Source: Chromera velia (taxonomy: Eukaryota; Sar; Chromeraceae). Taken from it: a stretch of 35,000 bases of DNA. Location: assembly GCA_018398765.1 (NCBI GenBank), contig JAHBMJ010000674.1, forward strand, positions 1-35,000, read 5' to 3'. The notes beneath the pieces were generated by a model. That model saw nothing but the letters and a program-made list of their open reading frames with translations, was not told the DNA's origin and did no database searches. This document shows positions 1 to 8,932 of this stretch, piece by piece; position 1 is the first letter of the stretch, and every line of letters begins with the position of its first letter. Position numbers and translations under genes: made by a program.

Positions 1-372
1 CGTCGTGAGGCCGCACGCTTTGATGCTTCGGGAAATCGCCGTCCTAAGGCGATCGATCCGAGTAGGGTCCGTGCCGTCGTAGAGCATTCCTTGCATTGTC
101 TCGTTGAAGTGGTGAGCGACGAGGCCCTTTGTCTCCTCCCAATCTGTCTTGAAGGTCACGGACTTGATGAGAACATCCGGATGATCTCCACCGAGACCTG
201 CGAGGGTGGTAGGATCACTTACTGCCTCATGCGGATCTTGAGGCTCCACCGTCACGTGCTCAAATTGAATGTCTTTGCCATTCAAGAGCTGATCCTTTGC
301 CCGAGCGGCATATGGATCGTTCTTATCAACTGCCTGCGGCGAGAAATGCCCAGCCTGACTCCTTGCTGCCAT
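1..372 (-). CDS. 5' part of an unrecognised protein, runs off left edge
   Basis: On the minus strand an ATG at 372-370 opens a frame that stays open for 124 codons to the window edge. An in-frame TGA lies five codons upstream, so this ATG is a bounded start. The visible protein starts MAARSQAGHFSPQAVDKNDP and is hydrophilic, with no signal peptide or membrane segment. Later blocks such as VTFKTDWEETKGLVAHHFNE and DPTRIDRLRTAISRS look like folded, helix-rich sequence. I do not recognise a family. It could be a host gene or the start of a retroelement protein; the AT-rich repeat-bearing DNA upstream makes the second possible. Open plus-strand frames over the same bases read as its antisense. 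Confidence 0.55.
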   Translation of the reverse strand, partial: MAARSQAGHFSPQAVDKNDPYAARAKDQLLNGKDIQFEHVTVEPQDPHEAVSDPTTLAGLGGDHPDVLIKSVTFKTDWEETKGLVAHHFNETMQGMLYDGTDPTRIDRLRTAISRSIKACGLTT

Positions 373-1512
373 GGCTGCAAATACTCAAGATAGAAGAACT
401 GACGATGTTCAGACAGAGACTGGAGAAAGAAGAAGAGACTGCTCTGTGCGACGTTTCTCTGACAAACCACCACGCCCCACTTCCGGCTCCACCTGACGAG
501 ACTTTAGGGCTTATAGGTCTTTCCTACGTGGGTAAGTCTGTTCCATTAGAGTCCAAGTACGTTCACGCCTTTCCATCAATGATCTACTTCAATCATCTAT
601 AGTTTCATTTCTCTGTATGCTTTTCGTGTAGCTTAATTCAATCAGATGTATATCGCTTTCCATACATTTAATTCGCTCAATTCCTCGCTCGTACTGCGCG
701 ATGCGCGGTGCCGCTGCGCGTTGGTGCCTTTGTGTTTTGTCAGTCTCGCGTTGGTCTGGCTTAATTGGCGCGCCTCTCTACGCCGATTTGCCTTTCACTA
801 GGGCTTCATCAGGTTGCCCCGTGGTCCACTGCCTTTAAAGTATATTACTTACTTAGCTAGGGGTTTGCCCGCGCGTACTCTTTGCAGGCAGGCTTATATT
901 AATAGCGAATTTGGTCATAAAACTTCTCTCCATCATGGGCTTGAACTCACATCGTTTTGTCTTTAGTCCTAATTCAAATTTTATAACCACTGAACTATGA
1001 ATACGAAGCCCAATGAATCATACAAAGTCTCTCTATATAGCATCCAAGTCTGTTTTCTTTGATATAATCTTTGCTAAAATCTTTGATCAACTTTACTTCT
1101 TTTCTTTTTTTTCTATTTAAGAGATTTTATGTTTTAGTAGCGTATAGCATTCACCCCTTTTTAAGCTTGGGCTTCCATGCTCGAGTCTAGGCTCGAGTTT
1201 TCATTTCTATCCTCTATAAGATTAGATCTAATACATAGCATTCGCCCCTTTTAAAAGTCTATAATGTTATCAGTTATTTCAATGAGAATGCTAAATGATA
1301 TAATTGCAAGCATTTGCTTTATGGCCCAAATTATGGGTCGATAGCCGACGATAGGTTTTAAAATTTGTCGGACCGAAATCTTACTTCTAACTCAAGTTGT
1401 TCATGCCTTTATATACTCAAGTTTGTATGCCTCAAGTTTTGCGCCGTGCCTATGCATGCATGCAAGCAACGTCACCCTTACCCAGCCGTTCTTGCGTACA
1501 GCGATACACGTC
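373..1512. other. AT-rich intergenic DNA
   Basis: No coding frame is supported here. The stretch holds a tRNA-like promoter pair at 937-997 (listed separately), a near-repeated 20-mer (tatagcattcacccctttt at 1143 and a close copy at 1233) and a small palindrome around GCTCGAGTCTAGGCTCGAG at about 1180. Base composition is clearly more AT-rich than the flanking genes. Confidence 0.7.
930..1010 (-). repeat. tRNA-like Pol III promoter pair, probable SINE head or decayed tRNA
   Basis: On the minus strand TAGTTCAGTGG (997-987) fits the tRNA A box TRGYNNARNGG at every position, and AGTTCAAGCCC (947-937) fits 8-9 of 11 positions of the B box GGTTCGANNCC. They lie 39 bp apart, within the usual tRNA range. 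A cloverleaf is poor: the acceptor ends do not pair and the T stem is largely mismatched, although a rough anticodon arm can be drawn. A tRNA-derived SINE or dead tRNA is therefore more likely than a working tRNA gene. Confidence 0.45.
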
Positions 1513-2138
1513 TCAGATCGCCTCGTACTGGACCTGGACACGGATACTCTTGATACGGAATCCGGCCTTCTCGGGGATGGAGATGCGCTTCAACTTGCGC
1601 TTCTTTGTCGGCTTCTTCCCCTCCATATTCTCGATGAGTCTCTTCTGGGCCTTCTTCTTGCGGTCACCAACAAAGAAGACCGGACCCTTGATGACCTTCT
1701 TGGCGTTCTTGAAGGCCTTCTCAATTTCAAAGGTCGTCTCCTCGGGGGGGATATAAAACATGTGCTCTATTTCGTTGTCAACCTCGGTGGTAGTCATGCT
1801 CACCGTGATGGGAGACCAGACAGGGGGAAGGGTGACCTCAGGGTTGGTGATCTCCATGGGGAGAGTGCCGTTCGGGAAGTCGGGGTAGTAGTCGGTGCCG
1901 TTGTTCATGAAGGGAGTGTTTGTCCTGGTAAGTGTGGGGTTAGGTCTGGTCGGGTATTGTAGTTGATCGATTTGGTCGCTGAGGTTGGTGTTCAGATCGA
2001 GTTCGAAGATTGACCGAGCTGCCCCAATTACCTTCCTTCACTTCCTCTCTCTGCTGCCTAACCTGAGGAGCTAGAAAATGAGGACGAAGAAGGAGAGGCA
2101 GAGGAAAAAGAGGCAGAGGAAGAAGATGAACTAGTCAT
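1513..2138 (-). CDS. Unrecognised 193-aa basic-tailed protein (2 exons)
   Basis: Exon 2 (2018-1513) carries most of the protein and ends with a stop at 1513. Exon 1 (2138-2063) starts at an ATG and encodes a Ser-rich leader; a 44-bp intron (2062-2019) begins GTTAGG and ends GGGGCAG, and the phases join. Total 582 nt, 193 aa. The middle is Pro/Thr-rich (PNPTLTRTNTPF, YYPDFPNGTLPMEI) and the C-terminus is Lys/Arg-rich (KGPVFFVGDRKKKAQKRLIE, KKRKLKRISIPEKAGFRIKS). A shorter alternative starts at the ATG at 1908 (131 aa), in which case the AC-rich DNA upstream is 5' UTR. The first ATG lies only 56 bp after the stop of the next minus-strand gene. No family recognised; the Ser-rich start could be a targeting leader. 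Confidence 0.55.
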
Positions 2139-2194
2139 GTACTTCTCCTCCACTTTTGGCTTCACCCCCCTTTCGTCGAACTCGAGGCAGGCTG

Positions 2195-3370
2195 CTATAC
2201 ATCTCTCGTCTCCTTCGCCTCTCCCAGTGTCTTGAAGTTCAATGCCATGGCCCCAGGGTAGCTGAGGAGATGTAGAGCAGATGTCGCCCGTTCCATCAGA
2301 TCTGGCATTGCTTCTTGGAGTTTAATTCTCTTGGACTTCTTCTCCTTTGGTCCTGTATGGGAGGTTTCTGAGCTGCAAGGGAAAACATATAACAGTGTGT
2401 GATTTAAGAGCTAGACCGATATATCATAGGAAAGGTCGCCCTTTTCTTTAAGCGAGACACCGTATGCCTCACATCTGATAAGAATGGAAATCCCGCTCCT
2501 CACAGTGAGATGGTACAGCTGACTGGACATCTTGACTGACCACCAGGGTGTAGGTTGGCGTTCTACTGGCAGGCTCCTCGGTCTCCTTCGTCTGCACACA
2601 GGAGGGTGGGGAACAGTGGGGATGCACGGCTCTGTACCTTCAAGCTGACCTTGTGGATCTAATTGAGCAAGAAAGGTTTCCATCAGAAGACAGCCTGCAA
2701 CGGTGCATCTGGTGACACGGCAGACTGTTGTCAGGGGAGGGAGGGGAGAAGGGTGCAGCAATTCCTCCTGGGAAGTGCGTTCGATTTCAGCGAATGCGAC
2801 AAACCCGTCCAGAGCGAAAAGCGTTCCCCTTGAAAAAAGCAAGGAAATGAGAGCGGATAGAGAGGACTGACCAATAGAATGTGCGGGATCATAAGCACTT
2901 AATAGATTTCATAGGTGCACACAGCTGCAAGTTAAAACGAAAGGAAGAAGCCGGAAATGAACCGCCGTAGCATCAAAGAAATCATGCAAACCTACCTTTT
3001 TCTCAGAAGTGCTGTCCGCTTGCTCCCTCATACGCTGCAGACAGGCAAGAGTGTAAGAAAAGAGGAACGTTGGATGAAAGGGATTAAAGTGAGTGGCTGT
3101 GAGCCTCACGCATGCGTTTTGTAGTCTCCCTTTTCTTCTTGTGTTCGCAACATATCAATACACCTTCTTGGTTTGGTAAAGGCGAAACCTGGCCTTTTGC
3201 CACTCCTCTTGGGTAGCAAATCTCGAACCTGCACTCGTCGAATACTCCTGAAAGTGTGCTTCTTCTTCCAACTGGAAAGCATCGACGCTTTCGCGGCTCA
3301 GTTGGAGAGCAGACTCCGTCAACTGTTTCTCCATCTCCTCCCTCTCACGTTCGGTGAATGGTTCACTCAT
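2195..3370 (-). CDS. Unrecognised charged 180-aa protein (4 exons)
   Basis: Exons 3370-3164, 3034-2996, 2591-2473 and 2372-2195 join in phase (207+39+119+178 nt = 181 codons with stop). An in-frame TAG upstream bounds the ATG at 3370. Acceptors are strong (CCTGTCTGCAG, CCTCCTGTGTGCAG, TTTTCCCTTGCAG); donors are GTGTAT, GTAGGT and GTGAGG. The N-terminus is acidic and helical (MSEPFTEREREEMEKQLTES), the C-terminus mixed (KKSKRIKLQEAMPDLMERAT). The 404-bp second intron (2592-2995) contains further open, coding-like pieces, for example GTLFALDGFVAFAEIER near 2830, so an alternative form with one or more extra exons is possible. No domain recognised; probably soluble. Confidence 0.55.
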
Positions 3371-4710
3371 AATTCTGTCAAAATTCTATAGCTGGTGCAA
3401 ATACAATTTGTTTGATTCGAAACGGCAAAGCTAAAACGGCTGAATCGGTAGAAGGCGATGGAGATGTTTGCACAAAAGACTCACGGTGAAACGACAGACC
3501 TCGGGTGAAGGATGACCTTGTATGTGTGGTCTCTGAACCCTGCAAGCAGATGCGTGCACATTTACATGTGAGAGTATGCATTTATTGACGATACTTTGAC
3601 AATGCAGGGAGACGCTTCGTGACCTCCTTTGCCTCCACTTCGTGACTTTGTGGGTTCTGACTTCGTGACTTCGTGTGCAGCTAGCTAGATCGATTTTTTT
3701 TTTCACGCGTACGTATTAATAAAAAGATTTTAGGTGCGTTCGCGCGCAAACGCGCGCAAGGAGTGATGAGAAAAAGGCTTTGTCAACTGTTGCATGCAGG
3801 AATTGTATGCATATCGCCTCGGGGGGCAGCTCAGCTCTGCTGAGATCAGCCGAGAGGCCCTGAGATCGCACGCATCCGCATAACGCATTTTTTCATTTTC
3901 TTGGGGGGGGATTCGGTTCTGTCTCCGTCACGGTCGATCGATGTTGCCCAAATTCCAAAATATGCCCCTCAAGCAACTCGCACGGAGCCGTAATTGCATC
4001 ATAATATTATATACTTCGCTCTTCATGATACATGCCCCTCCAGTATATATAACTCGCACGGAGTTAATTGTATACGTGCTCATGCACGGTCCCGAAAAAC
4101 ATATTTTGCGCACGTTGCTATGGCCCCCGCCATTTGCCCATGCATGCATTGCAGGCAAGACATGCCCAACATGCAATTAAATTATGGCCGACCCCCTAAA
4201 TGGCCCCCCGAGGCACTCACCCAACTGGTTCGGTGTATCCCATTAATATGCATCTGACGCACACAAGCGTTTGAACAACCCCGGAAAGCTTGAAATCGAT
4301 ATACATGCATGGTAGACTTCGACTAACACTTCAAAAAAGGCCCGGAAAGATCCGGCCTGCCCGATATATCTGCATGGCCCGATGGCGCCGTAAAGCCAAT
4401 TGGGGAACACTTATACCAAGCAAGCCCCCCTATATATCATGCCCAGAGCGCATCGTTTTTTGCTTTCTGGTACTTTCCAGGGCTGTTCGTAAGCTTGCTT
4501 ACATTAGATATTATATCAAATATGATGATAAATAAGTATGTACGATAGTACGTACCCCCCACTACGCTTTCCTACGCTTTCTGGATCATTGCAATTTGAC
4601 ATTGCATTGCAACTTGCAATGCAAGCATTGAATGTGCAGGAAATTGCAGCTAGGAATTTTAGAAACATCATGTAGTACATGCTAATCAGTGCTAAGTTTT
4701 AGATTGTAAC
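3371..4710. other. Intergenic, repeat-bearing, no supported gene
   Basis: Contains a CpG-rich patch (about 3732-3762, TTCGCGCGCAAACGCGCGCA) upstream of the minus-strand gene that starts at 3370, two diverged direct copies of a motif (TGCCCCTC ... AACTCGCACGGAG, at about 3963-3987 and 4032-4064), and many short ATGCATG/ATATAT words. Open frames here have no coding character. Confidence 0.6.
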
Positions 4711-6188
4711 CTAGCAGTTAGTGACCATGTTTGATTTGATTTGATTTAATTTGAGGTAGGGCTTAAGCTCAAATCAAATATCCAGTCAGGTACCCCCCCG
4801 ACACTCTAAGCTGTTCTTGAAAACATTTTTTAAGATTGGATTTTTCAGTGGCATTTAATTTCAAGTTAGGATTTTTGAGCGGCGGCACCGTTTCGTACTA
4901 TTTCGTGCCACCAAAATTTACTCCACTGTACGCGTATGCGCCCCACTGTCGCGTTGCCTTTATGGAGCACCGCGCTGCCCCGGAAACCACAGCCCCAGCA
5001 TGCCTTTCTACATGCAGGCGCAGTGTTTTTCTGAGGGCCCATCAGGCTGCGACGTGCAGGCTCAAACGGCAACTGCGCAATACCTCAGAGGGCAGCGCAG
5101 TCGCACATGTTCACTCAGTCTGCGAATCATGCAACGGGTGTATCACGTGTTGTTCAGGTGTGTCATATATATAAAATTCAGAAAATAAATCTGAACGTTC
5201 AGGAATCTGCACGTTGGTGCGAGGCTCGGGGTCTTCGTGTGGCTGCTTGTAGGGGCGCCCGTCAGGACTATCGAGAGCTTTGTCGTCTCGATAACTTTGC
5301 AGATTCCAGCCTTGAAGACTCAGACAGTGAATGATGCGTTGACTTGAATGTTGCATGCATGAATGAATACTTACAATTCATACATCACTGCTGAAACTAG
5401 AGAAAGTGTTGCTAGTTTTTTTTTTTTTTTTTAAGATATAAGCCTTGCATACGGCGTAGCTTTTCAAGACATAGGCTCTTCTTATGGCATAGTTTTTCAA
5501 GACATATGCTCTGCTTGCGGCGTGTAGCTTTTCAAGACATAGGCTCTCCTTGCGGCTGCACAGCTTTTCAAGATATAGGCCGTGCCTGCGGCGCAGCTTT
5601 TCAAGACATAGGCCGCGCCTGCGGCGCAGCCTTTCAAGAGTGGATTTTTGAGTGGCACAAAATTTTAAGTAGCCTTGAGTGTCAGGGGGGTACAGTCAGG
5701 GAGGACCTAGTGTTTAAAGACCTATCAAATACGATTAAATATTTGATCAATATGACTTTCAACCTCAAATATAAAGCTGAGTGATTGTCACCTCAATTTT
5801 GGTACGTGCTCTAACTTTATCGTATCAACAAAAAGTCATATGCAATTTCAAATCTATCAATTTTACGTTCTTAATCTCTATTAGTACTAGAGTGAGTCTC
5901 AGTGACTAGTGTATATACACTGCCACACAGGCATATTTTTTTTACAGAACTGATAAGTTATAATTTTATATATATTTTTTTAAATTTTTGAAATACACAT
6001 CAGAAATGTTCTGATAACTATTGTCATAAGAAAAATGATCAGAGTGACAGTAAGTCAGTGACTCAGTGAGGAACCCTAAGAGGTTAACCTCAAATTTTAC
6101 CTCAAATATCAAATATTTAAGGTTGAAACTCAAATCAAATCAAATCAAATCAAATATAATCAAATCAAACCTGGTCACTACTAGCAGT
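4711..6188. mobile_element. hAT-like inverted-repeat element with 8-bp target-site duplication
   Basis: The left end at 4719 reads TAGTGACCATGTTTGATTTG. The right end at 6180, read inward on the minus strand, is TAGTGACCAGGTTTGATTTG. Outside both ends is the same 8-mer, CTAGCAGT (4711-4718 and 6181-6188). TIRs starting TAGNG with 8-bp duplications are the signature of the hAT superfamily. The 1462-bp body has no transposase frame, so it is non-autonomous. It has internal inverted repeats (4789-4806 against 5677-5693, around GTACCCCCC-GACACTC), a 33-36-bp tandem array (5458-5638), a poly-T tract (5416-5432) and a short coding-like piece (5183-5337). Related ends occur at 15063 and 17628. Confidence 0.7.
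5458..5638. repeat. Tandem array of a 33-36 bp unit, about five copies
   Basis: Units of the form AGCTTTTCAAGACATAGGC followed by a variable CTGCGGCG tail start at about 5458, 5491, 5526, 5562 and 5595, with a partial copy at 5628 and a decayed one before 5458. The last two full units are nearly identical, the first ones more diverged. The array lies inside the hAT-like element. Most unit lengths are multiples of three, so one plus-strand frame reads through it as repeated AFQDIG blocks, but I see no gene around that frame. Confidence 0.75.
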
Positions 6189-6489
6189 TTAATCTGCAAA
6201 TTTTATGAAAGACAGTCTGTTAAGTTCCATAAAACAGCCTAACCTGCCTAGTAATAAATAACAAAATATTTTTTTTGTAGGATCAATCACTGGTTTGATC
6301 TGGCCTAGTACCGTGCGTTTTTGTAAATATGTTTGAAATAAAACTGCAACAATTAACTGACTAACACTTCTTCAAAGTCTTCTTGCTTACAACTAGGCTT
6401 ACAAGAAGCAATAATGTCAGTGTGGTGGTAATTTAAGTCGGCAGAGTTTAACAGACTCACCGCAGTATCTGGTAAAATATAGCGATATG

Positions 6490-7258
6490 TTACGATGGAC
6501 CTCCACAAGTTCCTGCGGCTGCAATGACTGCCTTCAGGGCCCTTTGCAAAGACGGCTCCCTTGATTCACAACTGCCTGAGCGGCTTGAATCTGACCGCTC
6601 TTCTCTCCCTCTTGTCCCACCTCTCCCTCTCGGGGAGGACGAAGAGGACTCGTCTTCAAATGCTAAATCCGCAAGTGCACCCCGTTGCCTCAGACTGACT
6701 TCACTGCCTCCTCCTCTTCCTCGATCCCCAGCCGCACTCCACCTAGAAGAACCTCTCTCGGACCCGCTCTCCCCACTCTCAACTCCCCATCCCCCTCCTT
6801 GCTCCTCCCTACATCCCCTCTCCCTCGAACCTCCGTGCGCACTCACGCTGGCAGCAGCCCCCTCCCTCCGAGTTCCCCGACCACCAAAAAACCGACTCAC
6901 AGGCCTGGCGGCGCAGCCTGAGGGTGACACAGAAGTGCAGGCTGTGGATGAAGACGAGGACGATGACTTGTTCCTCGAGGCTGATTTTCTCACAGGCGTC
7001 TTACACGTTGGGCAGACAGCGTCCTGGAGCAGCCACCGATCAACACACCTGCACACACACACACGCACAAAGTATTTCACCAACGCATGCAGCACAAAGT
7101 GAGACCATGCAAAGCATGAGTGTCGTTCTTTTGCTGGAAATCGCATCGAAGAAAACAGTCTCCTAGCCAGCTGCCTCGCTTACTTTCGATGGCGATCCCT
7201 CGAGTAGAAATGTAAAACAAAGAAGGAGGGAGAAAAAGAAGGAAGAATGGGAGGGAGG

Positions 7259-7296
<38 letters not shown>

Positions 7297-8221
7297 GAGA
7301 GATAGGCGTACAGAGAGACAGATTGATAGATAGACAGACGGTCGAAAAAAATGGTGAAGAGGCACGGCGATAAAGGGCGGCGGAGAGAAAATGCCCTCCC
7401 TCAGACCCACCCACCGACCCGGAATGAAAGCAGTGGTTGCAGGGTTGGAGTCTCCTCATCACGTCCCCATCCGCTCCTTCCTCTAGACAGACGGCACAGA
7501 GCACGCCCCCTTCCCCTTCCCCTTCCCAGGAGGAATCTACAGATCCCTGAGGAACCTTCGCTGCCACTGGAGAGGAAGAGGAAGAGGGGGAAGCACTGCC
7601 AGCTTGCCCTTTCCTTTCGGTGGACGTTGAGGAGGACGAAGAGAAAGAGGAGGGAGAGCAGGAGGAAGAGAGGCAACAGGACTCTGGAGTTGTTCCTGTT
7701 GTTGACGCCTCTTCTTCTTCTTCCTTCCCGACTTTCGTGTCTGCTTTTCCCTCTCCCGCTTGAATACAAAACTTCCCTCCCAGGTTCGCCAGCTCTCTCA
7801 CTGTCAGCCCTCGGGGACGGAAGGAAGACGACGCAGAGACAAGCACCTCGTCTCCCCATCTGTATGGACACAAACAGACAGACAGACAATGTGCCTTTCG
7901 AATCACATACGCACATTCATCAACACACATTCGCAACCGAAGCACACGTGTGCACTTGCATGAGCCAAACGGAAAAAAACAAAGGGATCATCCACGGGGT
8001 TGGTCACAGCAGTATTAGGACTCTCTGTCCCTCGCGGCAAAAGAGTTTTTGTGGAGCTGCCTGACCCTGATGACTCGCCCAGCAAAAAGAAAAGAAAAGA
8101 ATGCCACCGCAAGAGACCCGCCCCAGCCAGGTCCAGCCCACCTGCGAACAATCTCCGCCGCCTCCCCAGAGGCGCCCGCAACCAGTCCGTCTCTCTCCCT
8201 CCTCAGCACAGAGAACATCAT
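6490..8221 (-). CDS. RING-H2 zinc-finger protein, probable E3 ubiquitin ligase
   Basis: Exons: 8221-8142, probably 8073-8008, 7859-7419 and 7048-6490; all phases agree, giving 381 aa. The RING-H2 finger (about residues 170-212) is split by the last intron: CAVC, then CNHCFHSG, joined to CVDRWLLQDAVCPTC. This gives the full C-x2-C-x15-C-x-H-x2-H-x2-C-x10-C-x2-C ligand set, so the finger looks intact. RING-H2 domains recruit E2 enzymes in ubiquitin transfer. The rest is low complexity: an acidic/Ser-rich stretch before the finger and a Gly/Ser/Arg-rich tail of about 170 residues after it. No membrane segment is evident. The last intron (7418-7049) holds a (GA)n tract. Exon 2 is the weak point: another acceptor/donor pair changes about 20 residues. 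Substrate unknown. Confidence 0.68.
7260..7293. repeat. (GA)n microsatellite in RING gene intron
   Basis: About 17 GA units on the plus strand, that is (CT)n on the sense strand of the minus-strand RING-H2 gene, within its last intron. Confidence 0.9.
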
Positions 8222-8545
8222 CCAGACGCGGCCTGCAGGCAGGCAGGCAGCAGGCTGTAAAGACGATGAATAAATACATGATGATCAGTCATGCCGAGAA
8301 GGAGAAAGAAAGTGCGGGTGAGACATCGCAGTGAGCGAATCAAAAAGCATCCATGGAGCAAGGAAGGAAGGTGGGGGTTGAACAAAAACAAAAAGTTTAC
8401 AGAAGCAGCTCTGAAGTTTGAATCCATTTGGTTTTGACTCAAAGATAATGGTGATGGGCTACTACATCACATGAAAAATGTTAGAAAAGTTCTTTTCTTT
8501 CCCCTGCCGTTCTTTTCCTTCGCATAACCCAAGCAAAGTTCACAA

Positions 8546-8932
8546 TCAGTGTCGCTGGCTGAATGAATGGCTGACTAGGGCTGACTGACTGAGGAATCTG
8601 ACGTAAAGGGCCGCCCAGACACCCGAGAATGTCACCCAGATGGCCATGGAGAGGAGCTCAAACTCCCCCCCAGGCAGGCACCGGGGCGAGTGTTGAGAAG
8701 TCTCGCCGAGCCAAACAACGCCCACAGCGGTCCAGACGACGTACTGGGGGAAGATCAAGCCCACACAGATCCTGCATGCCATTTAAGTTCGGAGGGGTGC
8801 AGAACAGAAGTATGATGAAAGCACATGGCAGCGGAAATTGCACTCTTTTTGGAGGGATGTCTATTGGGAACGATCAACAGTCATAAAACTGCACTTGCAC
8901 AGATAAGCTCACCTGATTGCGTTTCGATCCAT
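8546..8932 (-). CDS. Small two-span membrane protein (81 aa, 2 exons)
   Basis: Exon 1 is only 20 nt (8932-8913: MDRNAI plus two bases) and ends at a strong donor GTGAGC. Exon 2 (8771-8546) begins after GGCATGCAG and joins in phase, giving 81 aa. Two hydrophobic segments are clear: ICVGLIFPQYVVWTAVGVVW (about residues 8-27) and LLSMAIWVTFSGVWAALYV (about residues 46-64). They are separated by a polar loop with one Cys (GETSQHSPRCLPGGEFE). This suggests a hairpin in an intracellular membrane. No family recognised. The choice of start rests on the phase match: without the tiny exon the hydrophobic frame has no ATG that avoids an upstream stop. It lies upstream of the RING-H2 gene on the same strand; a read-through transcript cannot be excluded. 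Confidence 0.5.

Noticed and set aside
3928-4535. Open frames of 80-90 codons on both strands
   Set aside because: Composition is repeat-like (ATGCATG, ATATAT words), with no coherent protein character or splice context.
4836-5174. Plus-strand open frame of 112 codons in the hAT-like element
   Set aside because: Cys/Ala-rich composition without recognisable transposase residues; probably chance in GC-rich DNA.
5458-5638. Regular repeats that could suggest a CRISPR array
   Set aside because: Units are directly adjacent and diverged, with no unique spacers, in eukaryotic nuclear DNA inside a transposon.
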